64,000 nt of DNA from Orrella daihaiensis (GTDB lineage: Bacteria; Pseudomonadota; Gammaproteobacteria; Burkholderiales; Burkholderiaceae_B). Where the stretch lies: contig NZ_CP063982.1 of assembly GCF_022811525.1 (NCBI RefSeq), positions 310,001-374,000 of the forward strand, read 5' to 3'. Made by a program: the position numbers and the translations under genes. Under the pieces are notes generated by a model that searched no databases, was not told the origin of the DNA, and saw nothing but the letters and a program-made list of their open reading frames with translations. Every line of letters starts with the position of its first letter. The stretch's first letter is position 1. Positions 25,656 to 34,664 of the stretch are shown piece by piece.

Positions 25656-26249
25656 TTATTGAATCACGCCGGCGCCAACTGTACTACCCATCAGGAAGGG
25701 TGCGAGTTTGTGTTGAGCCGCCAGAATCACGTCACAGCACTCGCGCACAGCACCGTTGCCGCCGGTTTGGCTGGTGGTCCAATGGGCGCTTTGGGCCATA
25801 TAGGCCGGGGCGTTGGGCACGGTCACGGCCAAGCCAGCTTGCTGCATGGCAGGCAAATCAATCACATCGTCACCCATGTAGCCCACCGCTTGTTTTGGTA
25901 TGCCAAGCTCCTGTGCCAGCTCATTAAGCGCTTGCGCTTTGTCTCGCACGCCTTGCCGAACGTGGCGTATTCCCAGTTCAGCGCATCGCCATGCCACGAT
26001 TGGCCCGTCGCGCGCGGTGATAATCGCCACATCAATGCCGCTCGCGTCAAGCATTTTTAAACCGTGGCCATCGAGCACGTGAAAGCGTTTGAGGGCTTCA
26101 CCCTGCTCCCCGTACCAAAGCCCGCCATCGGTCAGCACGCCATCGACATCGAATATCATCAAACGGATCTGTCGCGCCCGATCAATAACGGTATCCGGTA
26201 GCTTGGCTAGCACCAGTGCTTCGGCGGGGTGGGCTGGCAGGGGTTTCAT
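25656..26249 (-). CDS. kdsC: 3-deoxy-D-manno-octulosonate 8-phosphate phosphatase
   Basis: Third enzyme of Kdo synthesis, a C0-type HAD phosphatase of 197 residues. Motif I is LMIFDVDGVLTDGGLWYGE, motif II VAIITARDGPIV, and motif III MGDDVIDLPAMQQAGLAVTVPNA (given in parts: MGDDVIDLPAM, AGLAVTVPNA). AHWTTSQTGGNGAVRE matches the KdsC C-terminal region. The ATG overlaps the kdsD stop (ATGA), so the two are coupled. Confidence 0.95.
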   Translation of the reverse strand: MKPLPAHPAEALVLAKLPDTVIDRARQIRLMIFDVDGVLTDGGLWYGEQGEALKRFHVLDGHGLKMLDASGIDVAIITARDGPIVAWRCAELGIRHVRQGVRDKAQALNELAQELGIPKQAVGYMGDDVIDLPAMQQAGLAVTVPNAPAYMAQSAHWTTSQTGGNGAVRECCDVILAAQHKLAPFLMGSTVGAGVIQ

Positions 26250-27232
26250 AATACCTTCGCTGTCATGAGGTCGTGCATGTGCAATGCACCAATGAGTTTA
26301 CCGGCATCGTCAGCAACCAGAATTTGGCTGATTCGACGCTCATCCATCGTGCTCGCTGCATCGACTGCAAGCATCTCCGGGCTGATGTGTTGAGGATGGT
26401 GTGACATGCCATTGGTGACGTTTAATCCACGAATGTCACCGGCAGACTCTATCAATCGCCGTAAGTCACCGTCTGTGAAGATGCCAATGGCAATCCCCTG
26501 CTCATTGACTACGGCGGTCATGCCCATCCCCTTGCGAGACATCTCATCGAGTGCTTGCGTGATGCTTGCGGATGGGCCAACCTGAGGAATGGCCTGGCCT
26601 TGGCGCATCACATCGCGCACGCGAGTCAGTAGCCGACGCCCCAAGGCACCCGCAGGGTGGGAGCGCGCAAAATCCTCTGGCGTGAAGCCGCGTGCATTCA
26701 GACACGCGACCGCGAGCGCGTCACCCATGGCTAGCGCTACGGTGGTGCTCGCCGTCGGTGCCAAGTTCATCGGGCAGGCTTCGTTAGTCACGCTGACATC
26801 GAGATGAACACGGGACAGTTGAGCCAGATCGGATTTGGGGTTGCCAGTCAGCGCAACCACCGGCACATTGAGCCGATGGGCAGCCGCCACGACAGTCAGT
26901 AGCTCATCGCCACTACCCGAGTGAGAGAGCGCGAGCAACATATCCTGCGCCGTGAGCATACCGAGATCCCCATGCAAGGCTTCAGCAGCATGCATAAACA
27001 TCGCCGGCGTTCCGGTGGAGGCCAGGGTGGCTGCGATTTTTCTGGCGATGTGGCCTGTCTTACCCAATCCACACACGATCACTCGGCCACGGCAGGCCAA
27101 CAGCATACCGACGGCTTGCACGAATGTCTCATCGAGCCGTTGCTTCAGATCATGCAGTGCTTGCGCTTCCGTGGCCAGTGTTTGTTCGCCACTGGCAAGA
27201 ATTTCCGCCGCCAGTTGGTTGGTTTCACTCAT
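26246..27232 (-). CDS. kdsD: D-arabinose 5-phosphate isomerase
   Basis: First enzyme of Kdo synthesis: ribulose-5-P to arabinose-5-P. The 328 residues are an N-terminal SIS domain (VIVCGLGKTGHIARKIAATL, FMHAAEALHGDLGML, LLALSHSGSGDEL, ALTGNPKSDLA, EACPMNLAPTASTT) followed by two CBS domains (about 205-328, GIAIGIFTDGDLRRLIES). It is the first gene of the leftward LPS block and divergent from purT with 82 bases between them. Confidence 0.95.
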   Translation of the reverse strand: MSETNQLAAEILASGEQTLATEAQALHDLKQRLDETFVQAVGMLLACRGRVIVCGLGKTGHIARKIAATLASTGTPAMFMHAAEALHGDLGMLTAQDMLLALSHSGSGDELLTVVAAAHRLNVPVVALTGNPKSDLAQLSRVHLDVSVTNEACPMNLAPTASTTVALAMGDALAVACLNARGFTPEDFARSHPAGALGRRLLTRVRDVMRQGQAIPQVGPSASITQALDEMSRKGMGMTAVVNEQGIAIGIFTDGDLRRLIESAGDIRGLNVTNGMSHHPQHISPEMLAVDAASTMDERRISQILVADDAGKLIGALHMHDLMTAKVL

Positions 27233-27314
27233 CTGGCGATTTTACCTAGGTGCGCGTGCTAAAAGTGCAAACAATTGCTCTGTACGCACTGAATCCGTCT
27301 GTCCGAGGTTAAAA

Positions 27315-28538
27315 ATGTCCAATTCAAAGTCTGTTTTAGCTACTTGGGGAACTCCACTTAGCCCGCTCGCCCGGCGCGTCATGCTGCTTGGCGCAGGCGA
27401 GCTTGGCAAGGAAGTGGTGATTGCACTGCAAAGGCTTGGCGTGGAAGTCATTGCTGTAGATCGGTATGCACATGCGCCGGCGCAACAGGTCGCGCACCAC
27501 GCCGAAGTCGTCAATATGACAGACCGGCAAGCACTGAAGGCTGTGATTGATCGGTACAAGCCAGATGTCATCGTGCCGGAAATTGAGGCGATTGCCACCG
27601 ATTTACTGGTGGATATGGAGGGTCAGAATGGCTTGCGGGTCACACCAACAGCCCGGGCTGCGAGGCTAACCATGAATCGCGAAGGTATTCGACGCTTGGC
27701 GGCTGAAACGCTTGGCCTTCCAACATCGCCTTATCGATTTGCTGATACGTTTGCGCAGCTCGAGCAGGCAGTGCAAGAGATCGGCTTGCCTTGTGTGGTC
27801 AAACCAGTCATGTCCTCATCAGGCAAGGGACAGAGTGTGATTCGCCAGGCTGGCGATGTCCAAACGGCCTGGGATTATGCCCAGACAGGTGGGCGCGTGG
27901 GTGCGGGTAGGGTGATTGTCGAGGGCTGGGTTGAGTTTGACTACGAGATCACTTTGTTGACCGTTCGCTACCAGAACTCGCAGGGTAGTGTAGTGACAGA
28001 TTTTTGTGCGCCGATTGGCCATTTGCAAGTCGATGGTGACTATGTCGAGAGCTGGCAGCCGCAGCCAATGAGCCCCGCGGCACTGGCTCGCGCGCAGGAA
28101 ATTGCGCTAGCCGTCACTTCCGACCTTGGTGGGTTGGGGATTTTTGGGGTGGAGCTTTTTGTGCGGGGCGATATGGTTTGGTTCTCGGAGGTCAGTCCTC
28201 GCCCACATGATACTGGCTTGGTCACATTGGCTTCGCAAGTGCAAAGTGAGTTTGATATTCACGCTCGGGCTTTGCTTGGTCTGCCGGTCAGTGTCGCCAT
28301 GCGTGGTCCGGCCGCGAGCCGTGTGATCTACGGGGGCGTTGATGCAGGGGCGGTGGTGTTTGATGGCATGGCCGATGCGCTGGCTGAGCCAGGTACTGAC
28401 CTGAGACTATTTGGCAAGCCCGAGTCCTTCGTGAAACGGCGTTTGGGCGTGGGACTCGCAAGCGCCGATTCAATCGAGCAAGCGCGCGAGCGTGCTCGCG
28501 CGGTTTCTAAGGCAGTTAGTGTGAAAGCTGCTGATTAA
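27315..28538 (+). CDS. purT: Formate-dependent phosphoribosylglycinamide formyltransferase
   Basis: ATP-grasp enzyme that formylates GAR with free formate in purine synthesis, an alternative to the folate-dependent PurN. It has about 407 residues: RVMLLGAGELGKEVVIALQR, VDRYAHAPAQQVAHHAEVVN, VPEIEAIATDLL, MNREGIRRLAAETLGLPTSP, CVVKPVMSSSGKGQSVI, VIVEGWVEFDYEITLLTVR, EVSPRPHDTGLVTL and GVGLASADSIEQARERA. The start ATG 27315 (MSNSKSVLATWG) is preferred; the open frame upstream runs through the divergent kdsD region. It ends sharing TTAA with the convergent ilvA stop. Confidence 0.96.
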   Translation: MSNSKSVLATWGTPLSPLARRVMLLGAGELGKEVVIALQRLGVEVIAVDRYAHAPAQQVAHHAEVVNMTDRQALKAVIDRYKPDVIVPEIEAIATDLLVDMEGQNGLRVTPTARAARLTMNREGIRRLAAETLGLPTSPYRFADTFAQLEQAVQEIGLPCVVKPVMSSSGKGQSVIRQAGDVQTAWDYAQTGGRVGAGRVIVEGWVEFDYEITLLTVRYQNSQGSVVTDFCAPIGHLQVDGDYVESWQPQPMSPAALARAQEIALAVTSDLGGLGIFGVELFVRGDMVWFSEVSPRPHDTGLVTLASQVQSEFDIHARALLGLPVSVAMRGPAASRVIYGGVDAGAVVFDGMADALAEPGTDLRLFGKPESFVKRRLGVGLASADSIEQARERARAVSKAVSVKAAD

Positions 28539-30049
28539 CCTTCGAGGAAAAGCTTGTAGGCAGGGTTTTCTGTTTCGTTCCAGAAAGGATAGCCAATCTC
28601 GGCTAAAAAGGTTTTGAATGCTGTTTTTTGTCCAGGTGGCACTTGAATTCCCACCAGAATCTGACCGTAGTCAGCACCTTGATTGCGGTAGTGAAACAAA
28701 CTGATATTCCAGTCAGGCCGCATGGTGTTCAGAAAGCGCATCAGTGCCCCGGGGCGTTCAGGAAACTCAAATCGGTAAAGCAATTCGTTTTTGGCGAGTT
28801 TTGAGTGTCCACCGACCATGTGGCGCAGGTGCGTTTTGGCCATTTCATCGTGGGTCAGGTCCACAGTTGGAAAGCCATTGCGCTTGAACTCGGCGGCCAG
28901 TTTGGAGGAGTCCGCCGCGCGTTCGACCTGGATGCCAACGAATACATGGGCTTTTTCTGAGTCAGAGATGCGATAGTTAAATTCGGTGACACTGCGCGGT
29001 CCCACGAGGGTGCACAGGTGTCTGAAGCTGCCGCGCTCCTCAGGCAAGGTAATGGCAAACAATGCCTCACGTGATTCACCAACTTCAGCACGTTCAGCCA
29101 CAAATCGCAAACGATCAAAATTCATGTTCGCGCCACACGCAATGGCGACCACGGTTTTGTCTTTCCATCGGTGTTGTTGGGCGTACTGTTTGGCGCCGGC
29201 AATTGCAAGGGCGCCAGCAGGTTCGAGCACGCTGCGGGTATCCTGGAAAACATCTTTGATGGCCGCACAGATGGCATCGGTGTCGACAATCACAAAGTCA
29301 TCAACGTACTCTTTGACCAGTCGAAATGTTTCGACACCAACCTGCTTGACGGCCGTGCCATCAGAAAACAGTCCTACATCGTGCAAGCGCACGCGTTTGC
29401 CCGCTTTGACGCTACGCACCATCGCATCGGAGTCTTCGGTCTGTACACCGATGACTTTGATGGAGGGTCGTAGCTGCTTGATGTAAGCCGCTACGCCACT
29501 GATGAGCCCGCCACCGCCAATGGCCACAAACACCGCATCGATGTTGTCCGGATGCTGCCGCAAAATCTCCATCGCAATGGTGCCTTGACCAGCAATAACG
29601 TCCGGATCATCAAAAGGGTGCACAAATGTCAGTTTTTCTGTGGCTTCAAGCTCGGCGGCTTTTTCAAAAGCATCGCTGTAACTGTCGCCATGCAGGATGA
29701 CTTCTGCGCCAAGACGTTTGACTGCCTCGATCTTGACCGGTGGTGTCGTCGTGGGCATGACAATCACAGCTCGGCAACCAAGCCGACTTGCGGACAGGGC
29801 GACACCTTGGGCATGGTTGCCAGCCGATGATGCAATCACCCCACGAGCCAACGCCTCTTTACTTAAGTGGGCCATCTTGTTGTAGGCGCCACGAAGCTTA
29901 AAGCTAAACACCGGCTGGTAATCTTCACGTTTTAGCAACACGGTGTTGCCAAGGCGGGCAGACAGTGTGGGCGCTTTCTCAAGGGGCGTTTCGCTGGCGA
30001 CGTCATACACTTTGGACGTCAGAATGCGTTTCAGGTAATCAGTCGACAT
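28535..30049 (-). CDS. ilvA: Threonine ammonia-lyase, biosynthetic
   Basis: Deaminates threonine to 2-oxobutanoate, the first step of isoleucine synthesis. About 504 residues: a PLP domain with the Schiff-base Lys in VFSFKLRGAYNKM, SAGNHAQGVALSA and the PLP-phosphate loop AIGGGGLISGVAAYI, followed by two ACT-like regulatory domains (from about residue 325: FAITLPEERGSFRHLC and FEFPERPGALMRFLNTM). The two C-terminal domains mark the isoleucine-inhibited biosynthetic form. Start ATG 30049 (MSTDYLKRIL); the longer frame begins at a TTG five codons earlier. Confidence 0.95.
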   Translation of the reverse strand: MSTDYLKRILTSKVYDVASETPLEKAPTLSARLGNTVLLKREDYQPVFSFKLRGAYNKMAHLSKEALARGVIASSAGNHAQGVALSASRLGCRAVIVMPTTTPPVKIEAVKRLGAEVILHGDSYSDAFEKAAELEATEKLTFVHPFDDPDVIAGQGTIAMEILRQHPDNIDAVFVAIGGGGLISGVAAYIKQLRPSIKVIGVQTEDSDAMVRSVKAGKRVRLHDVGLFSDGTAVKQVGVETFRLVKEYVDDFVIVDTDAICAAIKDVFQDTRSVLEPAGALAIAGAKQYAQQHRWKDKTVVAIACGANMNFDRLRFVAERAEVGESREALFAITLPEERGSFRHLCTLVGPRSVTEFNYRISDSEKAHVFVGIQVERAADSSKLAAEFKRNGFPTVDLTHDEMAKTHLRHMVGGHSKLAKNELLYRFEFPERPGALMRFLNTMRPDWNISLFHYRNQGADYGQILVGIQVPPGQKTAFKTFLAEIGYPFWNETENPAYKLFLEG

Positions 30050-30136
30050 AACCCAGATGCACAAAAAAACCCCATTATCCCATGCGCCGCCGTTAACAAG
30101 TCATGTTGCCGAACCCCATGACGAGGAGCGTTTTGG

Positions 30137-30592
30137 ATGAACATTGGCTTGACGGCGTTGTTTGTGGCTGGGCTCGTATCGTCAACGTTATTGCCCGGTG
30201 GCTCAGAGCCACTGCTGGTGGCGTATTTGATGCAGCAGGCGCCTGTCGCGATTTGGCCAACGGCTGCAATGGCGGTGCTTGCCGTTGGTCTTGGAAATAC
30301 CCTGGGTGGCTTGGTGACCTACGCCATGGGGCGCGGTGGACGATATTTGTGGGCCCGGTGGCGTCACGAAGTCGACCAAGACAAACAAAGCCACCAAAAA
30401 GCCCGTGTCTGGCTTGATCGCTGGGGGCCGTGGGCGCTGCTGCTGTCCTGGATCCCGATTGTGGGCGACCCGCTGTGCCTGGTTGCCGGCGCTTTGCGCT
30501 TGAAGTTCTGGGCCTGCGTGGCGGCTATTGCCGTGGGCAAGTTTGCCCGATACCTGGTTTTGGCGGGTGCCGTGCTCGCAATTCAAGGTTGA
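30137..30592 (+). CDS. YqaA family (SNARE-associated/DedA-like) membrane protein
   Basis: A 151-residue integral membrane protein, with about four hydrophobic helices: ALFVAGLVSSTLLPGGSEPL, PTAAMAVLAVGLGNTLGGLV, the amphipathic AMGRGGRYLWARWRHE region, and the C-terminal WACVAAIAVGKFARYLVLAG. The patterns GGSEPLL, NTLGGLVTYAMGR and SWIPIVGDPLCLVAG belong to the YqaA branch of the VTT/DedA family. DedA-type proteins move lipids or ions across the membrane, but this branch has no assigned substrate. GAGGAG precedes the ATG. Divergent from ilvA. Confidence 0.85.
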   Translation: MNIGLTALFVAGLVSSTLLPGGSEPLLVAYLMQQAPVAIWPTAAMAVLAVGLGNTLGGLVTYAMGRGGRYLWARWRHEVDQDKQSHQKARVWLDRWGPWALLLSWIPIVGDPLCLVAGALRLKFWACVAAIAVGKFARYLVLAGAVLAIQG

Positions 30593-30725
30593 GCCTAATC
30601 GCTGCTTTCATAGGGGATTGGGTCGCCAAGGCCACACTTTGCACCTAAAATGCTGTTTTTGAAGCCTAAAGAGCCACGCGCCCCCAGATTTGGGCGTGCA
30701 CTCTGTAACCGCCTGGTTTTTTTCA

Positions 30726-33700
30726 ATGAACTCCCCCGCTGCCAGTCATCTGCTCGCCAATTTACCCGCTCAATCTGAATCCCGGTTGCGCGAAATTCCC
30801 TACAACTACACCTCGTTTTCTGATCGGGAGGTAGTGCTGCGGTTGCTCGGTGATGAGGCATGGTTGCTTTTGAGTGAGCTGCGTGCTGAGCGACGCACGG
30901 GTCGCTCGGCACGTATGCTGTACGAAGTGCTCGGCGACATCTGGGTGGTCAAGCGTAACCCCTACTTGCAAGATGACCTGCTAGACAATCCCAAGCGTCG
31001 CCGTTTACTGATTGAAGCTTTGCGTCATCGCTTGGGTGAGATCGATGAGCGCCGCCAGTCAGACAATCTGCAGCGCGATGAGAAAGTCGCTGCATTGCTT
31101 GCGCGCGCTAGGCGCGCGGTTGATGAGTTTGAGCGGACTTTTAACGAGACGGCTGAGTTGCGCAAGCGCGTGGCCAAGGTGCTTGGCAAGTTAACCGCCA
31201 AGGACAATATCAAGTTCGACGGTCTATCCCGAGTCTCGCATGTTACGGATGCCACCGATTGGCGAGTCGAGTATCCGTTCGTGGTGTTGATGCCAGATAC
31301 GGAAGAGGAGATTGCCGGGCTGGTGCGAGGCTGTATCGAATTAGGTCTGACCATTGTGCCGCGTGGTGGCGGCACCGGTTACACGGGTGGCGCTCTGCCT
31401 TTGACATGGCGATCCGTTGTCATCAATACAGAAAAACTGGAGACCTTAAGTCCGGTCGAAATGACAGAGTTACCCGGATTGGAGGCTTTAGTGCCCACCA
31501 TCCGCGCAGGGGCCGGCGTTGTGACCCGGCGTGTGGCTGACACAGCTGAGCAAGCTGGATTTGTATTCGCGGTGGATCCGACCTCGGCTGACGCATCCTG
31601 TGTTGGTGGCAATGTCGCCATGAATGCCGGCGGGAAAAAAGCCGTGTTGTGGGGCACGGCGCTAGACAACCTCGCATGGTGGCGCATGGTTGATCCAGAC
31701 GGCAATTGGCTAGATGTCACGAGAGTTGGCCACAATCTAGGCAAAATCCACGATGTCGATGTGGCGACCTTCGAGCTGTCTTGGTCTGACGGCCGGTATG
31801 CGGCCGGGCATCGTGTGATCAAAACCAAAACCCTTGAAATCAAGGGGCAACAGTTTCGCAAGGTTGGCTTGGGCAAGGACGTCACCGATAAATTTTTGGC
31901 GGGCTTGCCTGGTGTGCAAAAGGAAGGCTGTGATGGCCTGATTACCGCCGCTCGCTGGGTGGTGCATCGCATGCCGGCACATACCCGCACCGTGTGCCTG
32001 GAATTCTTTGGTCAGGCCCGTGACGCCATACCTTCGATCGTCGAAATCAAGAATTACCTGGATGGCCCGGGCAAAGCACAAGGCGCGATCTTGGCTGGCC
32101 TGGAGCATTTGGACGAGCGTTACTTGCGTGCGGTGGGTTACGCCACCAAGAGCAAGCGAGGTGGCTTCCCCAAAATGGTGTTGATTGGCGATATCGTAGG
32201 CGACGATGACAATGTGGTGGCAGCCGCGTGCAGTGAAGTGGTGCGCATGGCCAACAGTCGCCATGGCGAAGGATTCGTGGCAGTCAGCCCTGAAGCACGC
32301 AAGAAATTCTGGCTCGATCGCGCCCGAACAGCGGCGATTGCGCGTCATACCAACGCGTTCAAGATCAACGAAGACGTCGTTATCCCGCTGGATCGTATGG
32401 GTGAGTACACCGATGCGATCGAGCGCATCAATATCGAACTGTCCACGCGCAACAAGCTGCGCCTTCTCGATGCGCTTGAGGCCAGGTTAAACGAGCCATT
32501 GCCGTTAGCAAAGCTCGATGCCGATGATGTGTCCAGAGATGAATGGCTGGCCGAGCGTACGAGCCAAGCGCTCGAGTTGATTAGCCGTGTGCGGGGGCGT
32601 TGGGATTGGACTTTGACGCATCTGGACGAGCCGCTCAAAGATGCTCGCGACAAGCTTGTTGAACATGGCCTTAAGGCATTGCTGCCTGCTGTCGAACAAC
32701 GTCTGGCCAACCAGCCCGATGCCAGGTTGTTTGATGTAGTGCAAGATCGCACGTTGCGCATTTCCTGGAAGGTTGAGTTGCTCAAGCACTTTGAGGATAT
32801 GTTTGGCGGATCGCACTGGGCACCTGTCTTGGCCGAATTGAAAGCAGTACATGCTCGTGTTCTTAAAAGCCGCGTGTTCGTAGCGTTGCACATGCATGCC
32901 GGTGACGGCAATGTGCACACCAATATTCCGGTTAACTCAGACGACTATTTGATGCTGCAGGAGGCCAACGAGACGGTGGCGCGCATTATGCAGATTGCAC
33001 GTGATCTCGATGGGGTTATTTCCGGTGAGCATGGGATTGGGCTGACCAAGTATGAGTTTCTGACTGAAGAAGAACTTGCACCTTTCCAGGCCTACAAGCA
33101 GGAAGTTGATCCGCAAGGCCGGTTCAATGCTGGGAAGTTAATGCCGGGTGCGGATCTGCGCAATGCCTGGACGCCGAGTTTTGGGTTGATGGGTCACGAG
33201 TCGCTCATCATGCAGCAAAGCGATATTGGTGAGATCAGTGAGTCAATTAAAGACTGCTTGCGCTGTGGTAAGTGCAAGCCAGTTTGTGCCACACATGTGC
33301 CGCGTGCCAACCTACTCTATTCACCGCGCAACAAGATTCTGGCAACCTCGCTCTTGATTGAGGCTTTTCTTTATGAAGAGCAGACTAGACGAGGGATCAG
33401 CCTGAAACATTGGCAAGAGTTTGAAGATGTGGCCGATCACTGCACGGTCTGTCACAAGTGCTACAACCCTTGCCCAGTGGACATTGATTTTGGGGATGTG
33501 TCCATGAACATGCGTGCGCTTTTGCGTCGCATGGGACGTAAGTCATTTAATCCTGGCACAACGGCTGCGATGTTTTTTCTAAATGCCAAGGATCCGCGCA
33601 CCATCAATCTGACGCGCAAGTTGATGGTCGATGTGGGCTACAAAGCACAGCGGTTTGCCCACGATTTGCTGTCTAAGTTTGCTCGCCAGCAAACCCAAAA

Positions 33701-34655
33701 ACCACCAGCTACAGTGGGTAAGCCGCCTATGCGCGAGCAGGTTGTGCATTTCATTAATAAAAAAATGCCTGGCGGCCTGCCCAAGCAAAGCGCACGCAAG
33801 TTGCTCGACATTGAAGATGCCAACTATGTGCCCATCATACGAGACCCTGCACGTACCACCAGCGACAGCGAGGCTGTGTTTTATTTCCCGGGCTGTGGCT
33901 CCGAGCGGTTATTTTCCCAGGTAGGGTTGGCTACACAAGCCATGCTGTGGCATGTCGGTGTGCAAACGGTACTGCCACCTGGCTACCTGTGCTGTGGCTA
34001 TCCGCAGCGCGGCAATGGCATGAATGACAAGGCCGAGAAAATCATCACTGACAATCGTGTGTTGTTTCACCGGGTGGCCAACACGCTTAATTATCTGGAC
34101 ATCAAAACGGTCGTGGTTAGCTGTGGCACTTGCTACGACCAACTCGCAGGTTATGAGTTCGACAAGATCTTTCCTGGCTGCCGCCTGATCGATATTCATG
34201 AGTTTTTGCTTGAGAAGAACGTCAAGCTCGATGGTATTCAAGGCGTGCGTTATATGTATCACGACCCTTGCCATACCCCCATGAAACTGCAGGACCCCTT
34301 AAAAACCGTGAAGTCTCTGGTCGGTGAGGGCACGATTAAAACTGATCGTTGTTGTGGTGAGTCTGGCACTTTGGCGGTCACGCGTCCTGATATATCGACT
34401 CAAGTTCGTTTCCGCAAGGAAATTGAACTTGACAAGAACATGGCAAGTTTGCGCAGCGACGGTTTTGATGGTCAAGTCAAAATGCTGACCTCATGTCCTT
34501 CATGCCTGCAAGGTTTGTCACGTTATCAGGACGATACCGGTGCGCAAGCTGACTATATCGTGGTGGAAATGGCGCGCCATGTCCTGGGCCAAACCTGGCT
34601 GGAAGACTATGTCAAAGTTGCCAACCAGGGTGGCATTGAGCGCGTATTGGTCTAG
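30726..34655 (+). CDS. DUF3683-type FAD-linked oxidase / Fe-S / CCG-domain oxidoreductase
   Basis: A 1309-residue multi-domain protein. Order: an N-terminal DUF3683-type region (to about 165), FAD-binding PCMH domain (about 190-390, VPRGGGTGYTGGALPL, DPTSADASCVGGNVAMNAGG), FAD-oxidase C-terminal domain (to about 830, HMHAGDGNVHTNIPV, GVISGEHGIGLTKYEFL), two 4Fe-4S motifs (CLRCGKCKPVC and CTVCHKCYNPCP), and two cysteine-rich CCG half-domains (YFPGCGSERLF with CCGYPQRGNG; YHDPCHTPM with CCGESGTLAV). The layout resembles a D-2-hydroxyacid dehydrogenase such as the GlcD/YdiJ group with its electron-transfer subunits fused, so a D-lactate, glycolate or D-2-hydroxyglutarate oxidase feeding the quinone pool is likely. 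The start MNSPAASHLL at 30726 is preferred over 30690. Confidence 0.88.
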   Translation: MNSPAASHLLANLPAQSESRLREIPYNYTSFSDREVVLRLLGDEAWLLLSELRAERRTGRSARMLYEVLGDIWVVKRNPYLQDDLLDNPKRRRLLIEALRHRLGEIDERRQSDNLQRDEKVAALLARARRAVDEFERTFNETAELRKRVAKVLGKLTAKDNIKFDGLSRVSHVTDATDWRVEYPFVVLMPDTEEEIAGLVRGCIELGLTIVPRGGGTGYTGGALPLTWRSVVINTEKLETLSPVEMTELPGLEALVPTIRAGAGVVTRRVADTAEQAGFVFAVDPTSADASCVGGNVAMNAGGKKAVLWGTALDNLAWWRMVDPDGNWLDVTRVGHNLGKIHDVDVATFELSWSDGRYAAGHRVIKTKTLEIKGQQFRKVGLGKDVTDKFLAGLPGVQKEGCDGLITAARWVVHRMPAHTRTVCLEFFGQARDAIPSIVEIKNYLDGPGKAQGAILAGLEHLDERYLRAVGYATKSKRGGFPKMVLIGDIVGDDDNVVAAACSEVVRMANSRHGEGFVAVSPEARKKFWLDRARTAAIARHTNAFKINEDVVIPLDRMGEYTDAIERINIELSTRNKLRLLDALEARLNEPLPLAKLDADDVSRDEWLAERTSQALELISRVRGRWDWTLTHLDEPLKDARDKLVEHGLKALLPAVEQRLANQPDARLFDVVQDRTLRISWKVELLKHFEDMFGGSHWAPVLAELKAVHARVLKSRVFVALHMHAGDGNVHTNIPVNSDDYLMLQEANETVARIMQIARDLDGVISGEHGIGLTKYEFLTEEELAPFQAYKQEVDPQGRFNAGKLMPGADLRNAWTPSFGLMGHESLIMQQSDIGEISESIKDCLRCGKCKPVCATHVPRANLLYSPRNKILATSLLIEAFLYEEQTRRGISLKHWQEFEDVADHCTVCHKCYNPCPVDIDFGDVSMNMRALLRRMGRKSFNPGTTAAMFFLNAKDPRTINLTRKLMVDVGYKAQRFAHDLLSKFARQQTQKPPATVGKPPMREQVVHFINKKMPGGLPKQSARKLLDIEDANYVPIIRDPARTTSDSEAVFYFPGCGSERLFSQVGLATQAMLWHVGVQTVLPPGYLCCGYPQRGNGMNDKAEKIITDNRVLFHRVANTLNYLDIKTVVVSCGTCYDQLAGYEFDKIFPGCRLIDIHEFLLEKNVKLDGIQGVRYMYHDPCHTPMKLQDPLKTVKSLVGEGTIKTDRCCGESGTLAVTRPDISTQVRFRKEIELDKNMASLRSDGFDGQVKMLTSCPSCLQGLSRYQDDTGAQADYIVVEMARHVLGQTWLEDYVKVANQGGIERVLV

Positions 34656-34664
34656 GGTGGATGC

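Noticed and set aside
26952..27314. A longer purT with 121 extra N-terminal residues
   Set aside because: The extension covers the 5' part of the divergent kdsD, and PurT proteins begin near the MSNSKSVLATWG region.
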